A stretch of 64,000 nucleotides of DNA from Thiobacillus sp. (lineage in GTDB: Bacteria > Pseudomonadota > Gammaproteobacteria > Burkholderiales > Thiobacillaceae), in contig WGNC01000010.1 of assembly GCA_016124745.1 (NCBI GenBank), positions 124,001 to 188,000 of the forward strand. Direction: 5' to 3'. The notes under the pieces were generated by a model that was not told where the DNA came from, ran no database searches, and saw only the letters and a list, made by a program, of their open reading frames with translations. The translations under genes were made by a program, and so were the position numbers. Numbering within the stretch: position 1 is the first letter of the stretch; every line of letters starts with the position of its first letter. Shown in pieces: positions 16,364 through 27,323 of this stretch.

Positions 16364-17833
16364 ATGAATCGAAAGACGTTGCTTCCCCTCCTGATTGCCC
16401 CGCTGTTCGCATCGACGCTGGCCCAGGCAAGCGTCGATCTGATCGCTATCGGCAACATAAGTGGCACGTATCAGGACCTGGCCCTGCAGACCGCTGCCCC
16501 GCTGGAAAACGGCGTCGCGGGCAACCGTCTCGGCGGCATCGGCTCAGGCCTCGCGTATGCGGGCGGCAGCATCTTCCTCGCCCTACCCGATCGCGGCCCC
16601 AATGCGAACCCCTACAATCCCCTGGTCGACGATACGGTATCCTACATCGACCGCTTCCACACCTTCAGTTTCAACCTCGCCCCCAGCGAACCGGGCTCCA
16701 TGCTGCCCTTCACGCTGACGCCGATCCTGCGTGACACCACCCTGCTGTCGAGCGCCAGGCCCCTGGTCTATGGCAGCGGCGTCGGCCTCGACCTGGGTTC
16801 CGGCGAACCTGCCCTCAATGCCGTGAACCACACCCACTATTTTACCGGCCGCTCCGACAATTTCGATCCTTCCCGTCCTTCGACCAACCCTAACAATGCC
16901 CGCCTCGACCCCGAAGCCATTCGTGTTGCCCGAAACGGCAACAGCGTATTCATTTCCGATGAATACGGTCCCTATGTGCACCAGTTCGACCGCAAGTCCG
17001 GCAAGCGCATCAACTCCTTCAAGCTGCCGGACAACCTGGCGATATCCACGCTGAGCCCGCAGAAGGACGTCGAAATCGACAACAACGCGGTTGGCCGTGT
17101 CACGAACAAGGGCATGGAAGGCCTGGCCATCACGCCGGATGGCAGGATGCTGGTGGGTTTCATGCAGGCGAATCTCGAACAGGACAAGAAGAAAAGCCTG
17201 CGCATCGTCACCATCGACATCAAGCGCGGCACCACCCATGAATATGCCTACAAGCTCACGGACGGCTCGGGCGTCAGCGAGATCGTCGCTGTCAACGACC
17301 ATCAGTTCCTGGTCGATGAACGCGACGGCAGCGGCATGGCCGACGCCCCCGGACTCGATGAGGAAGCCTCGGCTGCCGAGGTCAAGAAGCTTTATCTGAT
17401 TGACCTGAATGGCGCTGAGGACATTTCCGGCGTGACCGGTCCGAATGCCGACTTGTCCAGCTATGCCGTGCCCAAAATTCCGTTCCTGGACATCGTCGCA
17501 AAGCTGAAGGGAGCTGGCATCGATCCCCTGTTCATTCCCTCCAAGATCGAAGGCCTTGCCTTCGGCCAGGACGTGGTCATCGACGGTAAAACCCGGCACA
17601 CCCTGTTTATCTCCAACGACAACGATTTCCTTGCCTACATTGCCGACCCGACCAAAATGCCGGGTGACGCGTCTCGGGGCTATGTCGAGAACCCGAACCT
17701 GATTTATGTGTTCGCATTCGGCGATAGCGATCTGCCGGGCTACGTGCCGCAGGCGATCGACCGGGACCGCGATTTCAGCTGTTATGACCCTGAAGGGAAC
17801 AACGGCGACGCCAAGGATAGCGGTCGCTGGTAA
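16364..17833 (+). CDS. Secreted esterase-like activity of phytase family protein
   Basis: 489 residues with a clear signal peptide (LLIAPLFASTLAQA then SVDLI). The domain (PF13449 type) is a beta-propeller-like fold. Recognisable stretches are GGIGSGLAYAGGSIFLALPDRG, FISDEYGPYVHQFDRKSG and NKGMEGLAITPDGRMLVGFMQ. Family members are exported phosphatase/esterase-like proteins. The DEYG acidic segment is a likely metal-binding site by analogy. It stands alone, ends at a bidirectional hairpin and has no visible link to the nif genes that follow. Confidence 0.8.
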   Translation: MNRKTLLPLLIAPLFASTLAQASVDLIAIGNISGTYQDLALQTAAPLENGVAGNRLGGIGSGLAYAGGSIFLALPDRGPNANPYNPLVDDTVSYIDRFHTFSFNLAPSEPGSMLPFTLTPILRDTTLLSSARPLVYGSGVGLDLGSGEPALNAVNHTHYFTGRSDNFDPSRPSTNPNNARLDPEAIRVARNGNSVFISDEYGPYVHQFDRKSGKRINSFKLPDNLAISTLSPQKDVEIDNNAVGRVTNKGMEGLAITPDGRMLVGFMQANLEQDKKKSLRIVTIDIKRGTTHEYAYKLTDGSGVSEIVAVNDHQFLVDERDGSGMADAPGLDEEASAAEVKKLYLIDLNGAEDISGVTGPNADLSSYAVPKIPFLDIVAKLKGAGIDPLFIPSKIEGLAFGQDVVIDGKTRHTLFISNDNDFLAYIADPTKMPGDASRGYVENPNLIYVFAFGDSDLPGYVPQAIDRDRDFSCYDPEGNNGDAKDSGRW

Positions 17834-17866
17834 ACCTTCGCAGCGCAAGCATCACCTGCGGGTGGC

Positions 17867-17885
17867 GGACCGATGGCATCGGTCC
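17867..17885. terminator. Hairpin between convergent genes
   Basis: Perfect 8-base stem GGACCGAT (17867-17874) and ATCGGTCC (17878-17885) with a three-base loop. It sits between the esterase-like gene (+) and the nifA operon end (-). There is no T run, but position and symmetry suggest bidirectional termination. Confidence 0.5.
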
Positions 17886-17944
17886 GTAAGCGGCATTATT
17901 TCTGCTGCTTGGTTTGCGCATGGAACGGGTATCCGAGCTGGGCG

Positions 17945-18174
17945 CTACCCGCTTTCCTTGCCCTCCCGCCGGAACCGGACTTTCTTTTCCACCTTGCCCG
18001 CAATGTAGGCGACAAATTCGCCGACATTGTCGTAGTTCTGTATGCAGGCCAGTTCGGCCAGCGCATCGATCAGTTCACGGGTGCGGGTGATTTCCTCGAA
18101 GCTGCGTCCGCATGTCAGGCATTGCTTGCCGTCGTCGCGGCAGGCGGTCTTGCCTTTGCAGGGCGTGAACCGGC

Positions 18175-18178
<4 letters not shown>
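17945..18178 (-). CDS. Small Cys-rich protein coupled to nifA
   Basis: 77 residues (MSRFTPCKGKTACRDDGKQC...), with four cysteines at positions 7, 13, 20 and 23 (C-x5-C-x6-C-x2-C). A helical segment TRTRELIDALAELACIQNY with a fifth Cys follows, and the tail is basic. The start codon overlaps the nifA stop (ATGA), so it is translated with NifL and NifA. The Cys cluster could bind zinc or an Fe-S cluster. I do not recognise the family with certainty; similar small ORFs occur downstream of nifA in other diazotrophs. A role in redox or oxygen signalling to NifL/NifA is speculation. Confidence 0.65.
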
Positions 18179-19724
<1,546 letters not shown>

Positions 19725-19728
<4 letters not shown>

Positions 19729-21290
19729 GACGATTCCCCCTGCGGGCACGGCAGCTGCACGCGCATGCGGCAACCAGCCAGGAAGGCTGGATCGATGTCG
19801 AGCATGCCGCCATGCCGCGCCACGGTTTCCTGCGCGATGGCCAGCCCCATGCCCAGGTGGTGCTGGTCGGCACCCTTGGTCGTGAAGAAGGGCTGGAAGA
19901 CCTTGTAGCGCCATTCTTCGGGGATGCCGGGACCGCTGTCCTCGATGACGATTTCAACATGGTCGCTGTAGCCCTGCGTGCGGATACGCAATTCCCGCAG
20001 TCCGCCGCGCATTTCGTTGAGCGCCTCCACGGCGTTGTCGATGAGTTGCTTGAACAGGGTGCACAGTTGCGTCATGCGTCCGGACACCGGCGGCAGCATG
20101 GCCCCCGGCTGCCAGTCCACAACCACGCCTGCCGCCAGCAGACTCGGCGTCGAAAGCTTGAGGATGTCGCGCAGGATGGTATTGAGGTCGATTGCCTGCA
20201 CCCGCTCGCCGGCGTCGTCGGGAATGCTGGCGCGCAGCGTGTCCAGGGTTTCGCGGCTATTGCGCACGGCATCGTCGAGCGCCGTCGCGAGGGGCGCTTC
20301 ATCGCCGTTCTCTCGGCGGCGGTCGAGCATTTTGACTGCCGCTTCCAGTAGGTTGAGCGGCCCCTCGAGTTGATAGACGGCACCGGCCAGCGTTTCGCGC
20401 AGGCCCTGGATCCGTTCCTGCTCGGCCAGCAGGGCGCGCAGGCCGTTGATGCGGATGGCCTCCTGCTGCTGCTTGAGCTCGCTGATGTCCTGGATGGTCA
20501 GCAGCAGGTAGTTGCGTTTGGCCGGCTCGTAGAAGGCGTCAGCGCTGACGTCCTGTTCCTCGAACCAGGAGATGGAACAGGTAAACCAGCGCGGTGGCCG
20601 GCCGGGCTGTTCGATCAGGACCTCGCGGTTGGACAGGCTGCGCCGCTTGCTGCGCGCGCGCTCGAGCTCGGGCCCGAACTGCGCGCGGAGTGTGACCATC
20701 AGCATGGCGGCGGGTTCGCGCCCGAGGTCGCCGATCAGCTTCTTGTACTCCTGGTTGTCCAGCAGCACGCGCTCGTTCTCGTCCAGCAGGACGATGGCGA
20801 CCTGGGCAGCGTCCACCACCGATTCGGTCAGCGCCTTGTGGTTCTGCACCTGGCGTTCGAGACGATGCACCTCGGTGACATCGCGGTGCATACCCAGGTA
20901 GTGCGTAGTCTGGCCCGACTCATCGACGACCGGCGTGATGGTCAGGTCGGCCAGATAGCGGCTGCCGTCCTTGCGCCGGTTGACCAGCAGGCCGTTCCAC
21001 GGCCGCTGGCGCTTCAATTGCGCCCACAGCGTTTCATAGACGATCTTGGGCGTGACCCGGTAGGACAGGATGGATTCGTTGTTGCCGATCACTTCGGCTT
21101 CCGAGTAGCCCGTCACGCGCTCGAAGGTCGGGTTGGCATAGAGGATGTGGGCATGCGCATCGGTGATCGAGATGGCCAGCGCCGCCTGCTCCACGACCTG
21201 GCGAAAGACCTGCGGCGGGACTGCAGGAGACGGGCCCCCGGAATCTTCCGGTGGGGGCGTCGTGTCGTCGGGTGCGTCGGGCTGTCTCAT
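19725..21290 (-). CDS. nifL: NifL, redox/nitrogen-sensing antiactivator of NifA
   Basis: 521 residues. PAS1 (about 28-140) contains the flavin-PAS pattern ITDAHAHILYANPTFERVTGY and the W/N segment RPWNGLLVNRRKDGS. PAS2 (about 155-270) and a coiled linker follow, then a GHKL ATPase domain with N-box (LFKQLIDNAVEALNEM) and G boxes (EDSGPGIPEEW, GMGLAIA). The expected phosphoacceptor His is absent from the H-box region (AGAVYQLEGPLNLLEAA), so it is a protein-binding regulator rather than an active kinase. It is co-transcribed with nifA from a sigma-54 promoter. Confidence 0.93.
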
Positions 21291-21327
21291 TGCGATTTAA
21301 ATATCCCTTTATGACAGATCACGTTCA

Positions 21328-21341
21328 GCAACATGCGTGCC
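21328..21341 (-). promoter_or_regulatory. Sigma-54 promoter of nifLA
   Basis: On the - strand TGGCACGCATGTTGCT, with GG at 21341-21340 and GC at 21329-21328, spacing 10. Predicted start about 21316, 26 bases before the nifL ATG. With the NifA-type site at 21385-21400 it implies nifLA autoregulation. Confidence 0.75.
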
Positions 21342-21384
21342 AGCAAGGAACGAGGCTGGCGATCGTTCCACAGGCGGCGTGCTT

Positions 21385-21400
21385 TGTAGGATTTGCGACA
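21385..21400. promoter_or_regulatory. NifA upstream activator site shared by nifLA and rnf
   Basis: TGT-AGGATTTGCG-ACA, a perfect TGT-N10-ACA. It lies about 69-84 bases upstream of the nifLA start and about 131-146 upstream of the rnfA start, so one site may serve both divergent operons. Confidence 0.8.
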
Positions 21401-21505
21401 GGAGATTTCGCCTGGGCTTGTCCGCGACAAACTATTGGCGCACTTAATTGGTGCCGCCGGTGCCAGTGCCTTGATTTTTCGTGCACTGTTCCTGTCCTTC
21501 GATTT

Positions 21506-21519
21506 GGCACGGCGCTTGC
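21506..21519 (+). promoter_or_regulatory. Sigma-54 promoter of the rnf operon
   Basis: TTGGCACGGCGCTTGCG with GG at 21506-21507 and GC at 21518-21519, a near-consensus match. Predicted start about 21531, 16 bases before rnfA. Confidence 0.85.
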
Positions 21520-21546
21520 GAACTAACAGGCAGGAGAACGAAGCAA

Positions 21547-22122
21547 ATGAGCGAATACTTGCTGATGCTGCTGGGTACGGCACTGGTCAACAATGTGGTG
21601 CTGGTGAAGTTTCTGGGCCTGTGCCCGTTCATGGGCGTGTCGAAGAAAATGGACGGCGCGCTCGGGATGGGCATGGCCACGACCTTCGTGCTGACGCTGG
21701 CGACTGCGGCCAGCTGGCTGCTCGAGCACTGGCTGCTGGCGCCGCTGGGCATCCAGTACCTGCGCATCCTCGCCTTTATCCTGGTGATCGCGTCAGTGGT
21801 GCAGTTCACCGAGATGGTGATCCGCAAATCCAGTCCCGCGCTGTATCAGGTGCTCGGCATCTATCTGCCGCTGATCACCACCAACTGTGCCGTGCTCGGC
21901 CTGGCGATCCTCAACGTGCAGGAGAAGCACGCGTTCGTCGAGAGCCTGCTGTACGGCTTCGGCTCCGCGCTCGGCTTCACCCTGGTGCTGCTGTTGTTCA
22001 CCGGCCTGCGCGAACGGCTGGCGCTGGCGCAGATGTCGGAAACCTTCGCCGGCACGCCCATCGGATTCATCACGGCGGGCTTGCTGTCGCTCGCCTTCAT
22101 GGGCTTTGCCGGCCTGGCCTGA
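21547..22122 (+). CDS. rnfA: RnfA, membrane subunit of the Rnf ion-translocating ferredoxin reductase
   Basis: 191 residues with six hydrophobic helices and the characteristic ends [32 protein letters not shown] and [13 protein letters not shown]. The conserved Cys pairs ([16 protein letters not shown]) bind the intramembrane iron centre shared with RnfE. It is the first gene of rnfABCDGE-rnfH, behind a sigma-54/NifA promoter, i.e. the nitrogenase-dedicated Rnf that pushes electrons from NADH to ferredoxin/flavodoxin. GGAGAACGAAGCAA precedes ATG 21547. Confidence 0.95.
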   Translation: MSEYLLMLLGTALVNNVVLVKFLGLCPFMGVSKKMDGALGMGMATTFVLTLATAASWLLEHWLLAPLGIQYLRILAFILVIASVVQFTEMVIRKSSPALYQVLGIYLPLITTNCAVLGLAILNVQEKHAFVESLLYGFGSALGFTLVLLLFTGLRERLALAQMSETFAGTPIGFITAGLLSLAFMGFAGLA

Positions 22123-22134
22123 GGAGGGAATGCA

Positions 22135-22701
22135 ATGATCGCTGCAATTGCCAGTCTGACCGCGCTCGGGGTGTCGTTCGGCCTGATCCTGGGCCTGGCC
22201 GCGCGCCATTTCAAGGTGGAAGGCAATCCGCTGGTGGCGGAACTCGAGGCCCTGCTGCCCGGTTCGCAATGCGGCCAGTGCGGCTACCCCGGCTGCACCG
22301 GCGCGGCGCAGGCGCTGGCCGACGGCGCCGCGCCGGTGACGCTGTGCCCGCCGGGCGGACGTGCCGTGGTGGTGGCGCTGGCGGCCCGGCTCGGGGTCGA
22401 GGCGGACCTGTCGGGCGTGGCGGACGCCGTGCCCAGCATCGCCGAGGTGCGCGAGGAACTGTGCATCGGCTGCACCCGCTGCTACAAGGTCTGCCCCACC
22501 GACGCGATCCTCGGCGCGGCCAAGCATGTCCATGCCGTGTTCAAGGAGGCCTGCACCGCCTGTGGCAGCTGCGTCGAGGTCTGCCCGACCGAGGCGATCC
22601 TGCTGCGCCCGGTGCCGCCGACCCTGCAATCGTGGGGTTGGCGCAAGCCCGGTAGCGTGCCGCAGCCGGTGGTCCTCGGCGAGGAGATGCTGGCGGCATG
22701 A
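22135..22701 (+). CDS. rnfB: RnfB, iron-sulfur subunit of the Rnf complex
   Basis: 188 residues. An N-terminal membrane anchor (residues 1-25, IAAIASLTALGVSFGLILGLAA) is followed by the CGQCGYPGC [4Fe-4S] domain. Two ferredoxin motifs come next, CIGCTRCYKVCP near residue 111 and CTACGSCVEVCP near 141. It accepts or donates electrons to the soluble ferredoxin partner. Its stop overlaps the rnfC start (ATGA). Shorter C-terminal ferredoxin extension than in acetogens, as usual in proteobacteria. Confidence 0.95.
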   Translation: MIAAIASLTALGVSFGLILGLAARHFKVEGNPLVAELEALLPGSQCGQCGYPGCTGAAQALADGAAPVTLCPPGGRAVVVALAARLGVEADLSGVADAVPSIAEVREELCIGCTRCYKVCPTDAILGAAKHVHAVFKEACTACGSCVEVCPTEAILLRPVPPTLQSWGWRKPGSVPQPVVLGEEMLAA

Positions 22702-24176
22702 AACTGTTCAGACTGCGTGGCGGGATTCACCCCGAGGGGCGCAAGACCTCCTCGGCCGATGCGGCGATCCGTGCGCTGCCGCTGTCGCCCTATCTGTTCG
22801 TGCCGCTGCAGCAGCATGTCGGCGCGCCGGCCAAGCCGGTGGTCCAGGTGGGCGACACCGTGCTGGCCGGCCAGCTCATCGGCGCTGGGCAGGGCAACGT
22901 CTCGGCACCGGTGCATGCGCCGACGTCGGGGCGGGTGGTGGCCATCGGCGACCATCCGTCGCCGCATCCGTCCGGGCTGTCTGCCGCCACGGTGACCATC
23001 GAGCCCGACCATGAGGCGCGCTGGGTCGACGCCGACCTGCCGGCCGACCCGTTCGGCCTCGCGCCGGACGAGATCTCCGAGCGCGTCGGCGCCGCCGGCA
23101 TCGTCGGACTCGGCGGCGCCACCTTCCCGTCGTCGGTCAAGCTCAAGCTGTCGCGCCGGAGCGGGGTGGACACGCTGATCATCAACGGCGGCGAGTGCGA
23201 ACCCTATCTGACCTGCGACGACCGCATCATGCGCGAGCGCGCGGCGGACATCGTCACCGGCATCCGCCTGATCCAGTTCGCCGTCGGCGCCAGGCGCGCG
23301 CTGGTCGGCATCGAGGACAACAAGCCCGAGGCACTGGCCGCTATGCGCCAAGCCGCAGCCGGAAACGACGTCGAGATCCGCATGGTGCCTGCGATGTATC
23401 CCATGGGCTGGGACAAGCAGATGATCCAGGTGCTGCTCGGCCGCGAAGTGCCGGCCGAAGGCCGCAGCGCCGACATCGGCGTGCTGGTGCACAACGTCGC
23501 CACCGCCTGGGCGGTGCAGCAGACGATCTGCCTCGGCCGCCCGCTGGTATCGCGCATCGTCACCGTCAGCGGCGGCGCCGTTGCCGCCCCGGCCAATCTC
23601 GAGGTGCCGATCGGCACGCCGGTGCAGGCGCTGTTCGATGCGTGCGGCGGCTTCCATGGCGCGCCCGCGCGGCTGGTCCTGGGCGGGCCGATGATGGGGC
23701 ATCAGCTGAGCCACACCAGCGTGCCCGTGGTCAAGGGCAGCAGCGGCGTGCTCGCGCTGACGCAGGCCGAGATCGGGCTGACCCGCCCCGCGCCCTGCAT
23801 CCGCTGTTCGACCTGCGTGCGCGCCTGCCCGGTGGGCCTGCTGCCGCTCGAGATGGCCGCCCGCATCCGCAGCGACGACCTGGCGGGCGCAGAGGCGATC
23901 GGGCTCAAGGACTGCATCGCCTGCGGCTCCTGTTCCTACGTCTGCCCGTCGAGCATTCCGCTGGTGCATTACTTCAACTACGCCAAGGGCGAGCTGATGT
24001 CGCAGGCGCGCAGCAGGCTCAAGCAGGAAGCCACCAGGAAGCTGGCCGAGGAACGCACGGCACGGATGCAGCGCATCGCCCGCGAACGCGAGGAAGCGGC
24101 CGAAGCGCGCAAGGCGGCCAAGGCTGCCAGAGAAGCTGCCGCCCAGGCGGCTGCGAAGACGGAGGTCGCCGCATGA
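22698..24176 (+). CDS. rnfC: RnfC, NADH-binding subunit of the Rnf complex
   Basis: 492 residues. It contains the NuoF-like NADH/FMN-binding domain with a Gly-rich segment (GIVGLGGATFPSSVKL, then INGGECEPYLTCDDR), an SLBB domain and two [4Fe-4S] motifs CIRCSTCVRACP (about 363) and CIACGSCSYVCP (about 402). It ends in a charged Ala/Lys/Arg-rich coiled coil (from about residue 425), as often seen in RnfC. It overlaps rnfB and rnfD by 4 bases each. Confidence 0.95.
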   Translation: MKLFRLRGGIHPEGRKTSSADAAIRALPLSPYLFVPLQQHVGAPAKPVVQVGDTVLAGQLIGAGQGNVSAPVHAPTSGRVVAIGDHPSPHPSGLSAATVTIEPDHEARWVDADLPADPFGLAPDEISERVGAAGIVGLGGATFPSSVKLKLSRRSGVDTLIINGGECEPYLTCDDRIMRERAADIVTGIRLIQFAVGARRALVGIEDNKPEALAAMRQAAAGNDVEIRMVPAMYPMGWDKQMIQVLLGREVPAEGRSADIGVLVHNVATAWAVQQTICLGRPLVSRIVTVSGGAVAAPANLEVPIGTPVQALFDACGGFHGAPARLVLGGPMMGHQLSHTSVPVVKGSSGVLALTQAEIGLTRPAPCIRCSTCVRACPVGLLPLEMAARIRSDDLAGAEAIGLKDCIACGSCSYVCPSSIPLVHYFNYAKGELMSQARSRLKQEATRKLAEERTARMQRIAREREEAAEARKAAKAAREAAAQAAAKTEVAA

Positions 24177-25240
24177 GGCCGATCGCGCACTCGCCCCACG
24201 CCCATGCGGTCAGCAGCGTCGGCCGCATCATGGCGACGGTGATGCTGGCGCTGCTGCCGGCCACCCTGTTCGGATTCTGGCTCTATGGCTGGCCGGCAGT
24301 GTACCTGTGGGCCGTGTCACTGCTCGCTGCCGTCGCCGGCGAAGCGCTCATGCTGAAGCTGCAGCAGCGCCCGGTGAAGCCGGCGATCCTCGACGGCTCG
24401 GGCGTGCTGACGGCCTGGCTGCTGGCGCTGTCGCTGCCGCCCTGGGCGCCGTGGTGGATCGCCGTGGCGGGGTCGCTGTTCGCCGTGCTGATCGGCAAGC
24501 AGGTGTTCGGCGGGCTGGGGCAGAACGTGTTCAATCCGGCGATGGCGGCGCGCGTCATGCTGCTGATTTCCTTTCCGCTCGAGATGACCACCTGGGTGGC
24601 GCCGATGGCCCAGTTGCCGGGCGCGCTAGACAGCCTCGCCGTGACCTTCGGCGGCCAGCACCTGGACGCCGTCAGCAGCGCGTCGCTGCTGGGCCACGTC
24701 AAGACCGAGTTCAGCCGCGGGCTTGACCTGCAGCAGGCACTGGCCGGCCACTTTGCACCGCTGCAGGCACTGTGGGGCCAGCGCAGCGGCAGCCTGGGCG
24801 AGACCGCCGCGCTGCTGATCCTGGCTGGCGGTCTGATCCTGATTGCGCGCCGCATCATCACCTGGCACGCGCCGGTCGCCATGCTGGCCGGGGTGGCGCT
24901 GCCTGCGCTGCTGATGAATCTGCTCGCCCCGGAACACTACGCCGGACCGGTTGTTCACCTGCTTTCGGGAGGCGTCATGCTGGGTGCGTTCTTCATTATT
25001 ACCGACCCCGTCACCTCGCCGAACACCGCGACCGGGCAACTGGTCTTCGGGCTGGGATGCGGCCTGCTGACCTACGTCATCCGCACCTGGGGCGCCTATC
25101 CGGAAGGCGTGGCCTTCGCGGTCATGCTGATGAACGCCGCCACGCCCCTCATCGACCGATACATCAAGCCGCGCATCTACGGCCGCACGCGCAAGGGCGA
25201 CACCCTGGTGCCCGAAGCCGCGAAGCGGGACGCTACATGA
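24173..25240 (+). CDS. rnfD: RnfD, flavin-bearing membrane subunit
   Basis: 355 residues, about nine hydrophobic helices, with the RnfD core IGKQVFGGLGQNVFNPAMAARVMLL. RnfD normally carries FMN covalently on the Thr of an (S/T)xATPL-type motif. At the equivalent place this protein reads DAVSSASLLGHVKTEF, i.e. Ser replaces Thr, so flavinylation may use Ser or be lost. An apbE gene that could perform flavin transfer lies in the nifE operon. Starts on ATGA overlapping rnfC. Confidence 0.93.
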   Translation: MRPIAHSPHAHAVSSVGRIMATVMLALLPATLFGFWLYGWPAVYLWAVSLLAAVAGEALMLKLQQRPVKPAILDGSGVLTAWLLALSLPPWAPWWIAVAGSLFAVLIGKQVFGGLGQNVFNPAMAARVMLLISFPLEMTTWVAPMAQLPGALDSLAVTFGGQHLDAVSSASLLGHVKTEFSRGLDLQQALAGHFAPLQALWGQRSGSLGETAALLILAGGLILIARRIITWHAPVAMLAGVALPALLMNLLAPEHYAGPVVHLLSGGVMLGAFFIITDPVTSPNTATGQLVFGLGCGLLTYVIRTWGAYPEGVAFAVMLMNAATPLIDRYIKPRIYGRTRKGDTLVPEAAKRDAT

Positions 25241-25860
25241 AGCTCGAAGCGCTGCGCGCCAAGCTCTCGTATCAGACCGTGCTGCTCGGCAGCGTGACGC
25301 TGCTGACCAGCGGTGCGCTGGCCCTGGCCTCGCGCACCACCGAAGCCGACATCCGGGCGGCGCACGAACGCGACCTCCAGCAGTCGCTGGCGCAGGTGCT
25401 GCCCGGCAAGTACGACAACGACCTGCTCAAGGACACCGTCATGATTGCCGGCGCCGATGGCGAGGTCACCGTCTATCGCGCGCGCCGCGCCGGGCAGGTG
25501 GAGGCGGTCGTGTTCCAGACGGTCGGCCACGGCTATGCCGGTGCCATCACCTGCATCATGGGCGTCACGCGCGACGGTCAGCTGCTGGGCGTGCGCGTGC
25601 TTAGCCACAAGGAAACACCTGGCCTCGGTGACAAGATCGAGCCCGCCAAGAGCCGCTGGATCGAGTCCTTCTCCGGCAAGTCGCTTGGCGACCCGCCGGT
25701 GGACCAATGGGCGGTCAAGAAGGACGGCGGCGTGTTCGACCAGTTTTCCGGCGCCACCATCACGCCGCGCGGCGTGGTGCGCGCGGTCAAGGGCGGGCTC
25801 GAACTGTTCGCCCGGGAAAAGCCGCGCATGCTCGGCGAGATGAAAGGAGCCAAGACATGA
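25237..25860 (+). CDS. rnfG: RnfG, periplasmic FMN-binding subunit
   Basis: 207 residues. One N-terminal membrane anchor (residues 10-32) precedes an FMN-binding domain with the flavinylation motif [12 protein letters not shown] near residue 175, where the motif Thr receives FMN by phosphoester bond. The upstream segment [14 protein letters not shown] is also a family hallmark. Both overlaps (with rnfD and rnfE) are ATGA, showing tight translational coupling. Confidence 0.95.
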   Translation: MKLEALRAKLSYQTVLLGSVTLLTSGALALASRTTEADIRAAHERDLQQSLAQVLPGKYDNDLLKDTVMIAGADGEVTVYRARRAGQVEAVVFQTVGHGYAGAITCIMGVTRDGQLLGVRVLSHKETPGLGDKIEPAKSRWIESFSGKSLGDPPVDQWAVKKDGGVFDQFSGATITPRGVVRAVKGGLELFAREKPRMLGEMKGAKT

Positions 25861-26534
25861 GTTACGCACGCATTGTTAAAGACGGCCTGTGGGACAACAA
25901 CGTGGTGTTCTCGCAGATGCTGGCGCTGTGCCCGACGCTGGCCGTGACCGGCAGCGCCACCAACGGGCTCGGCATGGGGCTGGCCACCACGGCCGTGCTG
26001 CTGGCGTCCAATGTGCTGATTTCCGCGATCCGGCACCTGGTCAGCGCCGAGGTGCGCATCCCGGTCTACATCGTGCTGATCGCCACCCTGGTCACGCTGG
26101 TCGACATGGGCCTCAACGCCTGGGCGCACGAACTGTACAAGGTGCTCGGCCTGTTCATCGCGCTGATCGTGGTCAACTGCGCGATCCTCGGGCGCGCCGA
26201 ATCGTTCGCCTCGAAATCGCCGGTGCTCGAGTCGGCGGCGGACGGCCTGATGATGGGGGTGGGCTTCACGGCCGCGCTGGTGGCCATCGGCGGCGTGCGC
26301 GAAATCCTCGGTTCCGGCACCCTGTTCGCCAATGCGCATCTGCTGCTGGGCCCGCACTTCGCCTTCCTGGAACTGACGCTGATTCCTGATTACCGCGGCT
26401 ACCTGCTGATGATCCTGCCGCCCGGCGGTTTCCTGGCGGTGGGTTTTCTGCTCGCCGGCAAGCGGATCCTCGACCGGCGTCGGGCGGCGCGTGCGGAGCC
26501 CGAGGCTGCCCTTCCGCAGCCGGCGGCAGGCTGA
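25857..26534 (+). CDS. rnfE: RnfE, membrane subunit of the Rnf complex
   Basis: 225 residues, six helices, paralogous to RnfA. It begins [31 protein letters not shown], where the Cys ([10 protein letters not shown]) and a second Cys in [12 protein letters not shown] match the RnfA/RnfE iron-binding pairs. A charged C-terminal tail ([15 protein letters not shown]) extends beyond the usual end. Eleven bases separate it from rnfH. Confidence 0.95.
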   Translation: MSYARIVKDGLWDNNVVFSQMLALCPTLAVTGSATNGLGMGLATTAVLLASNVLISAIRHLVSAEVRIPVYIVLIATLVTLVDMGLNAWAHELYKVLGLFIALIVVNCAILGRAESFASKSPVLESAADGLMMGVGFTAALVAIGGVREILGSGTLFANAHLLLGPHFAFLELTLIPDYRGYLLMILPPGGFLAVGFLLAGKRILDRRRAARAEPEAALPQPAAG

Positions 26535-26545
26535 GGACGACCATC

Positions 26546-26827
26546 ATGCAGATCGCCGTCGCCTATTCCGAACCCGCCCGGCAAGTCTGGCTGCGCATCG
26601 AAGTGCCCGAGGACTGCACCGTGCAGGACGCCATCGAGCGCTCCGGCATCCTGCGCCAGTTTCCCGAGATCGACCTGGCAAGTAACAAAGTGGGCGTGTT
26701 CGGCAAACTCGCCAGGCTCGACGCCGGGCTCAAGCCGGGTGATCGCGTCGAGATCTACCGCGGCATCATCGCCGACCCCGCGACGGTGCCGCGCCGTCGG
26801 ATCGGCGACGACGACGATGACGATTAG
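26546..26827 (+). CDS. rnfH: RnfH family protein
   Basis: 93 residues with a ubiquitin-like fold: QIAVAYSEPARQVWLRIEVPEDCTV, a central KVGVFGKLARLDAGLKPGDRVEIYRG and an acidic tail of seven aspartates after RRRIG. RnfH is the last gene of nif-linked rnf operons; its role is unsettled. The stop is only 12 bases from the convergent rrf2-type gene. Confidence 0.9.
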   Translation: MQIAVAYSEPARQVWLRIEVPEDCTVQDAIERSGILRQFPEIDLASNKVGVFGKLARLDAGLKPGDRVEIYRGIIADPATVPRRRIGDDDDDD

Positions 26828-26839
26828 CGTGAATTCTTG

Positions 26840-27304
26840 TCAGGCCCTTCCGCTGCGGTTATCGCCGTCGCCTGGCGGCTTGCCCAGCCAGGCAGGCCGC
26901 CTGCGTGTCGAGGCCAGCTGCGCCAGCGTGTAGCCGACAAACTGGCCCAGCAATTCCTGCTTGATTGGTTTCCATTGGCAATGCAGCACACAGGCCGTCG
27001 CGTCGTCGCAGGTCTTGAATCCCAGCAGACAATCGCGGTTTGCGTGCTCGCCCTCGGTCAGCATGACGACGTCCAGCACAGTCAGGTTTTCGGTACCCGG
27101 ATTCAGCAGGAAGCCGCCGCCTCGTCCTCGCGACGACGACAGCCAGCCCGCCCGGCAGGGTTGCTGCAGCAGCTTCGACAGATAGGGCGAGGGTAGACGC
27201 AGCTGCTTGGCCAGATCGCGTGCCAGCACGGGCTGGTTCGACGGATGCGCGACCATATGCATCAGCGCCTGAAGGATGTACTGCGTGCTTCGGTTGAGGA
27301 TCAT
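26840..27304 (-). CDS. Rrf2/IscR-family transcriptional regulator
   Basis: 154 residues. N-terminal winged helix (STQYILQALMHMVAHPSNQP, then SPYLSKLLQQ) and a Cys cluster DCLLGFKTCDDATACVLHC with cysteines at 92, 99, 105 and 109, close to the IscR Fe-S ligand spacing. It starts 19 bases after the nifM stop in the same direction, so it is likely the last gene of the NifA-driven nifV operon. It may sense Fe-S status under diazotrophy. It lacks clear features to tell IscR from other Rrf2 members. Confidence 0.85.
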   Translation of the reverse strand: MILNRSTQYILQALMHMVAHPSNQPVLARDLAKQLRLPSPYLSKLLQQPCRAGWLSSSRGRGGGFLLNPGTENLTVLDVVMLTEGEHANRDCLLGFKTCDDATACVLHCQWKPIKQELLGQFVGYTLAQLASTRRRPAWLGKPPGDGDNRSGRA

Positions 27305-27323
27305 GCGGCGGGTGCGGCCCGGT

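Noticed and set aside
23195-24172. Long open frame (to 25240) overlapping rnfC in another frame
   Set aside because: Before 24173 it is Arg/Ala/Gly-rich and runs over rnfC. Only the part from 24173 on is real (rnfD); the upstream part is a high-GC shadow.
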